Shown: positions 1-26,559 of the stretch, in pieces
Position numbering within the stretch: position 1 is the first letter of the stretch
Layout: each line of letters opens with the position of its first letter
Source of the DNA: Asterias rubens
Taxonomy: Eukaryota > Echinodermata > Asteroidea > Forcipulatida > Asteriidae
Assembly: GCF_902459465.1 (NCBI RefSeq)
Contig: NC_047083.1
Coordinates: forward strand, 10,283,526-10,347,525
Reading direction: 5' to 3'
DNA: 64,000 bases
Notes under the pieces: generated by a model
The model's database searches: none
The model's input: the letters and a program-made list of their open reading frames with translations, nothing else
Told to the model about the DNA's origin: nothing
Made by a program: the position numbers and the translations under genes

Positions 1-1
1 T

Positions 2-14991
<14,990 letters not shown>

Positions 14992-15014
14992 TCTCTCAGC
15001 TATTGTCAAAATAC

Positions 15015-15289
15015 TAGACTTGTGGACAAGTCGTTAAATGTTTGTCGTGGTGATAGCGTTCCGACTCTATTCCGAATCTCCCCGTGGTATTCGCGCGAAA
15101 CTGCTAGCCCTGCGAGACAAATGCGCTCATTTAATGGGGAGTAGAAGTCGGCAACCAGCAGTTCGCGCGAGAGCAGTGATCCCGCGAGAGCCGTATGCGA
15201 TTGCGGAAACCTGAATCATTTTGCCACCAGTTCACCACAACTCGACTATCTCAGCGCGACAGACCATTAACGACTTGTCCACAAGTCTA
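15015..15289. mobile_element. MITE with self-palindromic ends in the TTLL1 3' UTR
   Basis: Left end TAGACTTGTGGACAAGTCGT and right end ACGACTTGTCCACAAGTCTA are inverted copies. Each end is also nearly palindromic by itself (GACTTGT-GG-ACAAGTC). The interior is GC-richer, with GCGCGA motifs mirrored (TTCGCGCGAAACTGC and GCAGTTCGCGCGAGAG). It starts 23 bp after the TTLL1 stop codon. Confidence 0.85.
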
Positions 15290-15551
15290 TCACAATACAA
15301 ACTTGAATGACAATTTGAGAAAATCAACAGAGATAAGATGTTGTTTTCACATCTATACAAACTGTAGTATGCCTTTGGAACTTGAAATGGAAAACAATCC
15401 TTAATTTACCGAAAATATTATCTTATAATAAGAAACCAAAAATTGTTATAATTCTGCCTATACATCTGTTTTACCTTGACAAAAAACAATCTATGAGTCT
15501 ACCTTTAACCAAAACGAACCCATAATTATTAAATGAATGAAATACAAATTA

Positions 15552-15557
15552 AATAAA
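15552..15557 (+). terminator. Candidate TTLL1 polyadenylation signal
   Basis: First canonical AATAAA downstream of the TTLL1 stop, about 560 bp after it and beyond the MITE. Position is plausible; no transcript evidence. Confidence 0.4.
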
Positions 15558-16074
15558 GAGTTACTAGGTCCTTGGGAGGTATTTTATCGATATATAATTG
15601 ACGCTACTCGGGCCTAACTAGGCTTGAGACGTTGTGACGACGGGTATGTCAAATGTTAGAAATTTGTCTGTGCTATCTAGGCCGATCCTAGGCAGCTTGA
15701 ACAGCTTTATCGTGTTGTAGGCCGATGGTGTTAAGATTGTCTATTTTATTGCTAGCATTAGGCAGGAAGTCACATATGAAACTAAAACTACTCGGAAGCA
15801 AAAGCCTTTCATGGATTCCTTTGTGAGAAGAACTTGACTTTGTTTATTTACAGGTGTATGTTTAGATTGGTTTAGATCCCCAGGTAAAGGTTTTAATGGC
15901 AAGGCCTTGAATAACATAATAATATTGTTGTAGTTATAAAGTGTGCATGGATGTAATGAAACATTCAATGTTTAAAGCCATTGGACACTTTCGGTAAACA
16001 GTTTTATCCAAGGCCCACACTTCGTGTATCGCAACTTCTATATCATTGTAGTAATAATAGTGGCCATTTATGCT

Positions 16075-16200
16075 TCATTTTTGAAAGGGCAGGGGCACCA
16101 AGGCATGTTCTCCTCGGTAAAGGGCACCCTTTGAGGAAATTGTAAATTTCTACTGGAGCATTTCAAGGGCACCAAGGCAATGACCAGGGGGCAGCATGCA
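16075..16200. mobile_element. Dispersed repeat family B
   Basis: AAAGGGCAGGGGCACCAAGG, GAGGAAATTGTAAATTTCT and GCAATGACCAGGGGGCA match the copy at 372-528 almost base for base. Confidence 0.75.
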
Positions 16201-17786
16201 GCATGTGTTTCTAAAAGACAGTCCTGGCGCAGGAGAGATGGGCCTAAATGAGTCACATAGATGAAATTTGAAGCACAAAAATAGGTTTTCAAATGAGTTT
16301 TGAAGATATGCATAAGTAGTGAGAACCGTTTCTTGCATTGTTGGTGTGCGAGATATATGATCAGCAAAAATATCCCTTACAAAAAAAGTCCTATCTATAG
16401 GTGAAATATCTATAGAATCCTATAGGATTTAAATAGGATTCTTATAGTTTTTTCGTCTCTTCTTTGAATCCTTTAAGATTCCTATAAGATTCTTCTGTTT
16501 TTTTGTTTTTTGGTAAGGGATTGATCTATGAACTTTGTTATATTTTATACAGAACTTTCCATGTACCTGTTGTGAAATAGTTTGACCCACCCAGACTAAA
16601 AATTGACAACCGTCCACCGTTAAGGTTAATAAAATAGAGTGTACTATGGATGCAAAGGACAACCTCCATGTAACTGCAGAAGTGCCCTTAAATAATTATT
16701 TTATTATATGTAAATATTGTTGAATCTATAGAATATTGAAAGTGAAACTAAACTACAGCTGGAATGTTTATGGTAATGAGTTGTTTTCATACAGCATTTG
16801 GGTTTGGAGAATGCTTTGTTGCTTTGTGATGGTAGCGTCAAAGATGTGTATCGCTTAACATTACAAAAACGTTTAATAGTGAGTCAAGAGAATGTATAGA
16901 AAATTTGACCTTTCATTCAATTTGCCCCGATGCCGCCTTTAAAAACAAACTTCATGTTTTGGGGTGATTTTGTTGTACCTTAACACAACTCTGAACAAGC
17001 TTGGATGGGTAGCCGGGCAGGGGTGGGGGTTAGGACACAGGCCTCAAACTAACCTGCGTCACCCTGTTGTGCCCTTGGCAAAGTTTCTTTACAAAATAAA
17101 ATTGTCCTCCTAAAAGTGCCCCGTATCAAAGGAAAACCTTTTAGTCATACCACGGTTAGTCTTGCTTTAGTTTCCCCTGCTGTTGGATTTTGTTGAGTTG
17201 GGAAGGATTTTACTTCCACATTGTTTCAAAGTGAATCGGTTCTCAAGTGAAAGCTTTCTACTACCATTATCTTCAAACTGTGTGAGTTTAATGTAAATCT
17301 GTGGACATTTTGTTGTTTGTTACAAACAGTACCCCAATCCATTAAAGAGCCTCGGCTTGTGAATCTGGACGTCACAGTTTCCAGTTACTCCATCAAGTTT
17401 GTCTTTGTTCAACCCAAATGTGTTTAGAAATTAAAGAAATTAACGCATTATGGACACACTTTTTAATATTTTAATTCCAAATTAATCTTTATTTCTGTCG
17501 TTTTATACTGAAGGCACATAAAAACAACCGAAAAACAGAGTTTAAAAGGTTGTGTTTAAAAGATCTTGGGTAATTGAAGAAAGTTCCTCGTTAAAATAGC
17601 AAGGCTGTCATGTTCCGTGTCTTATACTCTACAAATATACAGAGAAAAATATATTTACATTTTTTTAATCAATTCATATTTGATCAATGTCTGAAATAAG
17701 TACAAATGCCATTTTATTGTTGAACTTATATATTTACACAAAAACCAGTTGATAGTTTAAAAAACCCGAACAAGCATATTGAGTTC

Positions 17787-17990
17787 AGGCCCGATTTCAT
17801 AAAGCTATTAAGCAGAGAAAAACCTGCTTAGCAGTTTTATTTGCTAAGCATAAAAAGAGTGGGGCAACAATTCAAACTTTATGAAATTTTGGCTGGAAAC
17901 CAGTTTCTGTTAAGCAAGATTTTACTGTGCTTAGCAAGTTTGTATGCTTACATGATTTATGCAATTGGTCCCATGTTTATGTATTCCTCA
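17787..17990. mobile_element. MITE family G (GCCCGATTTCATAAAGC), diverged copy
   Basis: Starts GGCCCGATTTCATAAAGC and carries the interior TTAAGCAGAGAAAAACCTGC. It resembles the segments at about 19600-19790 and 43220-43400, which share TGCTTAGCA-like strings and the edge GATTTCAT or its inverse. Confidence 0.6.
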
Positions 17991-18795
17991 AATTTATGTA
18001 AAATAAAAAGGCAAAAACCTTAATGCCATTTTGATTCTTAGTGTTTCCTTTGTACAGATTTTTAATTTACATTATTTTCAATCTTGACTTAATAACCTTT
18101 ATTCACATCTTTAGTCCACCAGTTTTAAAATTGTTTTCTCAAATAAACAAAATATTCCATTTAAAGAAGCCCTTTTGACAGTACATTGAAAGAAAAACAA
18201 AATTCATGATTATGACAAATTTCATAACTATGACTTTAAGTCATGTGCAACTACCAGGCATAATAATGGTTTATACACTTTTGAATTAGAGGTATAGCTC
18301 ATGACTTAATTGGCGCGAGTCATAATAAAGACACTAAAAAATTATGCAAAATTGTATGAACTGGTATAAAATATAAGTCGTAATTACAACTATCCTTTTA
18401 CTTATTTCCCCTTGTCCCTCACGGGATACAGCCAAATGAACCTAATCTACTCTCCCAAGTAGAAAAAACCCCACCAGTCACGACATGCAATAGGTTATGC
18501 ATTGTAGCACCGCCAACACAAACATGCCTCATATAATATACACTATAGACTCGTAAAAGTCAATTGAACAGGCAAACCATGATGGATATAAACCCATTAT
18601 GAACTTTGAATTGATTCAGAAATTTCCATTGGCAACTGCATGCACACTATTCAGTAAAATAATGAAGCATTTTCTAGCAGCATTTTTTCACCCTAAAATA
18701 ATTTACATGAAGTAAAATTAATGCTCTTTATTGGAGGACGCCTGTACTGTAACAAGGCTGCTTGTACATCAGTGCGTGACAGAGCCTCAATGTTT

Positions 18796-18950
18796 GTGTG
18801 ACAAGGGTATTTTTTCTTTCATTATTATCTCGCAACTTCGACTACCAATTGAGCTCAATTCACATGTTTGTTATTTTATGCATATGTTGAGATACACCAA
18901 GTGAGAAGACTGGTTGTTGACAATTACCGATAGGGTCCAGTGTCTTTAAT
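18796..18950. mobile_element. MITE family A, right half
   Basis: GTGTGACAAGGGTATTTTTT through GAGATACACCAAGTGAGAAG to CGATAGGGTCCAGTGTCTTT is the right half of family A. It may lie within or just beyond the 3' UTR of the minus-strand gene. Confidence 0.8.
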
Positions 18951-19249
18951 TCTATCAGGCCTCGAAATCACCAACCGCACCCACAGCAACTGCTGTCCAG
19001 CCCTGTGTTTTTGCTGTGGTGCCCTTTGTATATTTACAATACAAATTTACATTTCCCTCATAAAGGTGCCCCTTATCAGAGGCAAATGGCTTTTGCCATT
19101 CAAGAGCAATGTTTAAGGCTTGTATAAACCGCCATATTTGTGGTTGAGTTTCCAATGTTGTTGAACATTGTATGAGTGAGGAAGGTATTATACAGATTGG
19201 TGTATGGGTAAAAAACCCAAATTAATACCAGAGCTTGAGTTTGGTGCTC

Positions 19250-22200
19250 TTATCCGCTCGGACTCGTCACCCACACCTTCCTCTGTATTGAGACTTGTCC
19301 CTGTGTTTCTCGCTCCGGGGTTTCTCGTCTGGGGTTTTCTCGTCTGGGGGTTTCCTGCGGGCTTTCTTCGAGAAGCCTACAGATGTACTGAGTCTGGGCC
19401 CTTGGGTAATCCCTCAGAAACAGTGGCATGGAGTCACGATCAATCTTGGCGCAGTCACGGATCGGAACAAAACGAAGATTTCTTTTCCCGCATCTCTTGA
19501 ATTCTTCAGCCATCAGATGATAAATGGCACTGTTGGGTAAAGGATTGAGAAAACCTCTAAGTAACAAATAGTACCCATTACAGAACAGGGCAAAATTGCA
19601 TAGAGGTGTTAAGCAGAAAATACTGCTTGACAAATGTCTTTGCTAAGCAAACATTTATTGGGGCACCAATCATAACAATGTAAATGTAATGTGTTCTTGG
19701 CTTGTAACCTATTTCTAGTAAGCAATATGTTTATGTGCTTAGCAAACTTTTATGCTTACAGACTTTATGAAAATGGACCCGTGTATTCCTAACAATTTAT
19801 GTAAAATAAAAAGGGAAACGTCCTTATGCTCCAGCTGGCTGATCGATCTCAAACTTGTTTTGTCAGTTTATGTATATGGTGGTTTACATAAAGTGCTTAC
19901 ACAGCAACCGTTTTGTGAGCAACAACCAATTATGTCATTTAAGTCCCCTTGTATACAAATTCTTGAAATAAAGATCAGCTCTGATTTTGTGGCTGTGGTT
20001 TAAAAAAAAATCGTTCTAGTTTTAAAATAATTAATGTTGTCCCAACTAAAAAAGTTTTATGAATGACAATTTTTACTCACCGAGTGTTCAGAGGGGTTTC
20101 AACATTTCTTTCAGACACTTCTTTGATATAATCTTGAGTGTAGATGATAATTACATAGGTCACCTGTACAAAATAATAATTATTAAAGCCGAAATTATTA
20201 TACAGTTTACAAAAATATTACATAAATTAAAAATATCAAATAATGTGTAAACACACAGGCAACAAATTTGTGACAGAAAAACATTTAAAAAGAGCACAAC
20301 AATATTTTGATTTGTTTAAAATTCAACCATGATCCAAAGTGGGAAGTGGGAACAAATAGCAAAAGGGTCAAAGTACATCTTAAAAACGGCAACAATCACA
20401 TATTATAAGGCAATAAAGTGTAAAAAATACAAACATTTTATCTTACCGAGTTAAACAATGCCTCCCGTATAGGTCCTTTGTTAGTATCCACTTCGACTTT
20501 ACCATGCCCCTTGCTCTTTAGTACTGCAGCAAGTTTATGCGCAGGCTTGAAGTTCTTGTACGCATAAGTGATTAGCATAGAAGCGTCTGTTCCCATCAAA
20601 TCTAATAACAAAGATTAGGGTTTATGTAATTGTTTTGTAGTCAAGAAAGATTGCGCTATATTAAAGGCACTGTACACGTTTGGTAGTTACTCAAAATAAT
20701 AATTGCCATAAAACCTTACTTGGTAACGTGTAATGGGGAGTTGTTGGTAGTATAAAAGATTGTGAGAAATGGCTCCCTCTGAAGTAACTTACATGTAGTT
20801 TTCGAGAAAGAAGTAATTTTCCATGGCTTTGATTTCGAGACCTCAGAATTAGACTTTGACTGGTCTCATTGACTATTACCAATAGTGTCCAGTGTCTTTA
20901 AATAAAACTTACACGGTCTAATGGTGATGATCGAAGAAAACATCCCTTGAAATATTTCTGCCTAAAATGTCATGTTATTTGATGAGAAATAAATCAAACT
21001 AATTTCCCAAATTGAAGTTTATCGCTCACTGATCATAAATTAATTTTGTTTATGAATCAATGTCAGACAAAATCTGTAATCGTTTTTCACTATTTTCTTG
21101 CAACTCCAATGACCAATAGAGTCTAAATGTTCCCAGGCTTGTTATTCAATGCATTGTAGAAAAACACTAAATGAGAATACTGGTGTTCGACAGTTTACCA
21201 AATGTGTCCAGTGCCTTAGCGTTCCTTTTGGGTATTTTATAAAATAAAACTGAAGGAATGAACTTACTTTCCAATTGGTTGGGCGAGGCTCTTGTAGGGT
21301 TCTCCATCATCATGCAATCCACTGTACCTTCTGAACAGGGTCCTCGCACTGCACTATCATAACGAGGACCATCCGCTGATGTTGTTGAAACCAATGAATG
21401 AAAGGGTCTACTATCCAGTCTCTCACCATCTTGCTGATAGTTTATGTCTTGATGAGTACAAGCTTGTTGCTCTACGGGTTGAAACTGGCACTGATGCAGC
21501 TCCCCTCTCATACCGTCTCCCTTCTTAAAAGGCCATGTCATCGTGTTATTCCGATGGGAAGGTATTTGTAAGTTTTCTGATGACGGAGGAAAGTTTTCAC
21601 TGATGACGGAGGAAAGTGAAACCACGCTCTGGCCATTTTTTGGCCAATGAGGCTGGTGGTAGGTCTGTGATGTTAGCTGATGCTCACATGTTGGAGTGGT
21701 CACTCTCTGCTCACAATCAAAGCATCTTTCTTGACGACTCTGTCGGAGGAATGACTGACTAGGTCCATGGTATGAGTTCTCTTGAGCGATTCTTTTGCTT
21801 CGTACCGTAGAGTCGTTTATTTGTGATGTTTGTTGCCCTGACTGACAAGAATAACAGCGTGTTTGGTGACTCTTTGGCACCCTCCCAGATGGGCAGTAAG
21901 TCAAGGTTGTTTCTGGGTCCAGGAAACTCTCATCTGAATTCAAAATGAAAAATTGATGCAAAATAAAATGTCAGCAATATTTGTATTTTTTTATTTTTAT
22001 AGTTTTATAAATCAATAAATGTCTTTGGTATTTTTATTTCATTTTTTTGTGATTTTGCTGTTTGTCTGTAAAGGACCCCAACAATCATTGAGTGTAAAAG
22101 ATAAGTATTATTTTTTTTTTTAAACTATGTTTTTCAAAAAGAAAAAAGTGTCTGTGAATTTTTCATTAAACTTGTGATTTAAAACTGAAGAACTGGCGGC

Positions 22201-23247
22201 CAGTTTGAACTAAAATGCTTGGCGACCACCTTTAAAACAAATAAAAAATACATAAAATAATTCGTCCCTCATCCTCCTCTTTGGAAACACACGGACGATC
22301 AACTGTTTTTTTTTTACTTTGCCTTATGGGATTTAAGGCATTGCATGGTTAGGTATCAATAAGTACTTTTTTTGCGGTAACACCATGTGTGTAAACTACG
22401 TTGTACTTTGCTGGGTAGATTTTGCTCTATGAGAACTTGTCTTGCTTTTTATTCTACTACCGCAGAGTAGATTTTGGGGATTCGAGGGGATTTCTCTATT
22501 ACCGCAGAGTAGTTTTCAGGATTTTTTTCAGACTTTTCTACTCCTGCTAAGTAGATTTTCAGAATTGTTTAGTCTTCTTTCACACTGCAGAGTAGGCTTT
22601 CGAAAATTCGGGAGACTTTAAATATTCCAGTTTTTAACCAAATACTTACTCGCCATCATTTGTTTAATACGAGAGGCTGCATCTATCCGCTTCATCCTCT
22701 CCAAACAATCGATAAGATGTTGAACAGGGAGAGGTTGAAGAACTGGAAAGCCTTGCTGCCACGCCCGCAGAACATGAGCAGTGGGTGACTTACCAGTTGG
22801 AAGACATTTACATTCAACATTCTGAGAAAGATTGCAGAAAAGAAAAACATTTTTCAACCAATTGATTCTTATGATTAAAGGCGCTGGACACCTTTAGTAA
22901 CTGTCAAAACCATTAACAATTATTTTGAGTAATTACCAATAGTGTCCAGTGCTATTTTAAAGTTAGTTATCTAACAATATGCATAGAAAAAAATAAAAAA
23001 GTAGAAGCACAGAAAATCGAAAAGTCAATAAAATTTGACTTCATACCTGAATCCAGATATCTGGAAACCCGAGGAGTGAGGCTAGCACACGCCAATCTTG
23101 CCTCGAAGGCGACCGTGGGTCCAAAAATACTCCGATATTGACAATTGCAAGAAGGGTAATGCGAGGCATAAGCAGTTGGTCATGAGATGCCATCATGGTG
23201 ACATTGGATCTCAATCATAAAAGAATCATACCATAGTCTTTAGAAAT
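19250..23247 (-). CDS. Death-domain plus SEFIR-domain adaptor, Act1/TRAF3IP2 (CIKS)-like
   Basis: Exons on the minus strand: 23247-23047 (ATG ATG at 23196, with an in-frame TGA upstream), 22821-22650, 21933-21268, 20601-20447, 20163-20081 and 19529-19250 (stop). All GT-AG; phases join to 501 codons. Residues about 20-107 look like a death domain closest in pattern to MyD88 (VFLDPRS, RQDWRVLASLLGF, SPTAHVLRAW, then LIDCLERMKRIDAASRI). Residues about 334-463 match the SEFIR domain of Act1: DASMLITYAYKNF, VTYVIIIYTQDYIKEVSE, IYHLMAEEFKRCGKRNLRFVPI. Between lies a 220-residue polar linker in one exon with two CxxC pairs; after SEFIR comes an Arg-Glu-rich tail. SEFIR adaptors couple IL-17 receptors to TRAF6 by SEFIR-SEFIR contact; death domains recruit IRAK/Pelle-type partners. 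Function here is inferred from domains only. A noncoding first exon may end at 23805 (ACTGAG|GTAATT). Introns hold family-A MITEs. Confidence 0.88.
19600..19790. mobile_element. MITE family G, diverged copy in an intron of the adaptor gene
   Basis: TTAAGCAGAAAATACTGCTT, TGCTAAGCAAAC and TTATGAAAATGGACCC parallel the copy at 17787. It lies between the last two coding exons. Confidence 0.55.
20661..20903. mobile_element. MITE family A, internally deleted copy
   Basis: TTAAAGGCACTGTACACGTT at one end and CCAATAGTGTCCAGTGTCTT at the other, about 240 bp. The middle third (the AACACCCTTGTCAC region) is missing. It lies in the adaptor intron between exons 4 and 5. Confidence 0.8.
21085..21222. mobile_element. 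MITE family A, right-half fragment
   Basis: TCTTGCAACTCCAATGACCA, GAGAATACTGGTGTTCGACA and TGTCCAGTGCCTTA. A second copy in the same intron, ending 46 bp from the exon at 21268. Confidence 0.7.
22875..22962. mobile_element. MITE family A, minimal copy (both ends, almost no interior)
   Basis: TTAAAGGCGCTGGACACCTT and CCAATAGTGTCCAGTGCTAT lie within 88 bp, so only the inverted ends and short flanks remain. It lies in the intron between the two death-domain exons. Confidence 0.8.
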
Positions 23248-23379
23248 CTGTGTGGGAAGAAAAAAAAACATAGAAAGTGTTTTAAACAAAAATGTGGGAA
23301 AATAAACGCACACACGTATCCTGCAACCACTTTTTCATTTCTTGTTTTAAATTAGTATCTAACTGGCTTGTTTGCTTCG

Positions 23380-23545
23380 TTTTTGAAATGGCAAGAGCAC
23401 CAAGGCATTTTCTTCATGGTAATGGCATGGAGTTAGAAAGGGCACCCCATGAGAAAATTGTAAAGTTTTAATGGAGCATTTCAAGGGCACCAAGGCAATT
23501 ACCATGGTATGGAGGCAATTGCTTTCCGTGAAGTATCAGGCCAGG
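23380..23545. mobile_element. Dispersed repeat family B
   Basis: GGCAAGAGCACCAAGGCATT, GAGCATTTCAAGGGCACCAA and GAAGTATCAGGCCAGGTCT match the other family-B copies, with a small insertion (GGCATGGAGTTAGAAAG). Confidence 0.75.
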
Positions 23546-23805
23546 TCTAAAATTACTAGAATGTGATAATTATTCCTTTTGGTAAAATTGAGTGAAAAGG
23601 TGGTGGTAGGATACAGAAAAGCTTTCCAAAATGAAGAAAAAGTCAGTTTTCAATGATGTTGTACATGTCTGCCTGTAGAAGTAGAACCAAACAAATAAAT
23701 ATAAATACAAAGAACTTGAAACTTTGCATGGTGGATGTTTATGGATGTTTATGGTAACCACATGTGAATGTCTGTTTTTTAAAGAAGTTTTAAACAATAA
23801 TTACC

Positions 23806-24600
23806 TCAGTATGTAAAGCTTAACTCTGTTTGATTCAGGCTTAGAGTCTAGAGACAACCATATCTAGTACTCTTATACAAATCCAAGAATCACATGACAA
23901 AGGTTTCACTCCAGTGTGGAGCTCCAATATGATGCAAAGAATAACTGTATAGTCCAGTCTTCTGACTAGAGAAAGTTAGTCCAAACGTTGAGACCAATTC
24001 AAGAACTCACTCCTTGGTGGTGCAGTTAATAACAATCCTCAAGCTAAAGTAGTAGTCCCAGCCTATTTCCATACCTTCAGCCCAGGTAGTAGTTAAAAGG
24101 CAGGAGAGGTCTTTTTAGAACTGAGAAGTCTCCCCAAAAATCTGAAAAATCTACTCCGCGGTAGCAAGACAGTTCTCTAACCAACAAACTCTACCTGGCA
24201 AGTAGATACACACATGGTGTTACAGCACGCCAAATATTTGATACTAGATGTCATAAAACATACTACGTAGACCTACTATTTGGCAAGTCTCTGACTGCAA
24301 CCCGCACTTGTGTGTCGTACTACAGGACGCACGAACATGACTAAACAGATTCCTTTGATAGAATTAAATAGTGAATAGCAACTGTTAACGCTTCATTGCA
24401 TATCAAGCTCTTCTAGAATCCCTATGTGCAGATCAAGCCAGCTAGATACAAACATTATGATCACCCTAAAATTAAAAAAAATGTTTCTCTTACCCTAGTG
24501 AGTACTTTTATAATATTCTGTAAATATTTTTCACTTGTCTTGTATCATGGTTTTCAGTTTGAGTAAATAATTTCCTTCGTTGAAAACAAAATAATGTGTC
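23806..24600. other. Unique-looking upstream flank of the adaptor gene
   Basis: No repeat family or open frame recognised. A minus-strand splice-donor-like ACTGAG|GTAATT at 23805 suggests this stretch may contain the noncoding first exon and promoter of the death-SEFIR gene. No TATA element stands out. Confidence 0.3.
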
Positions 24601-24602
24601 TT

Positions 24603-24706
24603 ATTTTGTTTGTTTGTTTGTTTGTTTGTTTGTTTGTTTGTTTGTTTGTTCGTGTGTGTGTTTGTTTGTCTGTCTGTTTGTTTGTTTGTGTGTTTGTTTG
24701 TTATTA
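24603..24706 (+). repeat. (TTTG)n microsatellite
   Basis: Over twenty TTTG units with a few interruptions (TTCGTGTGTGTG, TCTGTCTG). Confidence 0.95.
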
Positions 24707-24879
24707 TATTAATACAAACTATGGTAACTAATTAATTAAAGTTAATTTGTCCTTTTAATGTACCATTTTCTGTTGTCTGAGGATTCTTATCTACATCTAT
24801 TCAGCTACTTGTCAAAGCCAATACAGCATCTGGACAAGGGGGGGGGGGTGCGGCTGCCGACAGTGGACGGTTTGTGTGT

Positions 24880-25140
24880 AAGTGGGTGCTGAAATATGTA
24901 CAAAAATAAAGATGTGTGCAAGTAAAAACAGGACTTGATGCCTACTCGCATCTGATTGCCTCCTTGAACTGCTCCAAGGTGGGCAGCTCGATGATGTCTT
25001 GAGGAAGCTCATCCCAGTCTTTTATGGTGCGAGGAAAGAGGCTGTATTTGTATGAGTCTGATGATGTTCTTAGTCTTGTAAATTTCAGGCGGTGTTGACT
25101 TCTGGTTGCTCTGGTTTTATGTTTGATGCTCTTTTATGCT
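24880..25140 (-). mobile_element. LINE reverse-transcriptase C-terminal tail, reverse orientation
   Basis: The minus strand reads RLRTSSDSYKYSLFPRTIKD, then WDELPQDIIELPTLEQF, then a stop. This SFFPRTIxxWNxLP pattern is the hallmark end of CR1/Jockey-like ORF2 proteins. Upstream RT, endonuclease and ORF1 are absent: a 5'-truncated relic, from a family different to the one at 10140. Confidence 0.8.
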
Positions 25141-26067
25141 CAGGACTTATTAAAACAGGCAGTGCCATGCAAATACTGTAATGGTTTATAAAATAATGTA
25201 AAGCAAAACATGGAGGTAGAAATAATGGTTTAAATTCTATTTTATAATGTTCTTAATGTTATTTACTAAAAAAAAGTTTATTATTGTAAATTACATCCAA
25301 TTTCAATTTGGCCTGTGGCAGTGTGGGCCGGCCACGATAAAATGAAAACAAATGAATGAAGAAATAAACTTAAAAGGTACAAATACAAACACACACTCAG
25401 TATTAACTGTGTGACTCTGTACTCATTTTTAAAATATTTACATTTTGCATTGTTCTAGGAAGAAATGTCATAATGATGACCAGTGAGTAACAAACATATG
25501 GAGCTATAAAAGGGAATCTTAGTAGAATGTCAACGCGACATTTTGTTTTAAATTACAACCTTTTTGGGATCGGGAAAAGGGCAGATTACTTCTTTTTCAT
25601 AAAATACGAATAAGTTGTTTATTAGTAAACAGTTTACTCACCTACAGCCTGTATAACCGCGCCAACAGCAAAGTCAAGACGTCAAAAAGAGCAGTTTACA
25701 GAAGCACAAACCGCAAAATGCATAACTCCTTCCCTTTATTGACCTACGCCATTGATGGAATGTTCAATGACAATGCAGGTGCACACAACAGGTATAAACG
25801 ATTGACTAAACTTGCTACCAGTACTTTCTGACTTTTGTGCGTTGAAGTGCGTTTAGAGTCTGCTACTTCTGAAACAATTTTACGAATTTTAAAACATTTT
25901 TATTAAATTGTTGATGTCGTCAACTTTGATTAAATCCTGCGAGCTTTTACTGTTAGTATTTTTGTCATTAATGATGTTTTGGATGGAAGGGGGCGGGGCA
26001 GCAACTTCTTCTGCGGAGACTTAGTTAAGTTCATTAAGGATTTTATAATGAGGGCGTTATTATTTTA
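25141..26067. other. Intergenic stretch with no recognised feature
   Basis: AT-rich; no long frame, no tandem repeat and no clear transposon ends seen. It separates the divergently transcribed adaptor gene and PHRF1. Confidence 0.5.
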
Positions 26068-26233
26068 GGCCCTTTTCGAATCCACGGCTTCGGCTCCAGA
26101 TGTTGCTCGGGCTTAACTTGGCCCCGCGGTTGTTTTGACAACTGCGTGCTTTTCATACGAGCTTGGGGCTTTAGACGATATAACGAAGCCTGCAGTAGAA
26201 TTCAAAGCCGAAGCCGTGAATTCGAAAAGGGCC
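26068..26233. mobile_element. MITE family E with TA duplication
   Basis: Ends GGCCCTTTTCGAATCCACGG and CCGTGAATTCGAAAAGGGCC form inverted repeats of about 28 bp (one mismatch), flanked by TA on both sides, as in Tc1/mariner-type insertion. Interior GCTTAACTTGGCCCCGCGGT. Related sequence lies at 57935-58093 and 61910-61979. Confidence 0.88.
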
Positions 26234-26559
26234 TATGGTGTTTGGTTTTCTTAATGAGGGCGCTATTAGTGCGGCAACGGGTATAAATTCGCCCTTTCTC
26301 AATGGTGCATTCTTCCTTTCTGTTTGATTCGCCTTTTGTGGTCCTAGGTCGGGTTTTTAGTGTTTGTTGTCTGTATGCTTAATTGTTATTGTCGACAAAT
26401 AAAATTTAGTCAATTATCTGGAAACATCGCTACAAGTTTCACCGATTGTCTCCACACATCACAAAACTTGATTTGTTACAATTGGTGCTCCATATCTTTT
26501 TTTTTATCGTGATCTGGAGCCTCGACCGCAATGTGCAAAATCTTAACGACTGACTAAAA

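Larger units (their letters stand above)
15558..19249. other. Convergent intergenic region between TTLL1 and the death-SEFIR gene
   Basis: No coding sequence recognised. It holds a family-A MITE left end (about 15972-16060), a family-B repeat, a palindrome-rich stretch (AATCCTATAGGATTT near 16415), a diverged family-G MITE and a family-A right half. TTTATT at 18727-18732 (AATAAA on the minus strand) is a possible poly(A) signal for the minus-strand gene. Confidence 0.6.
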
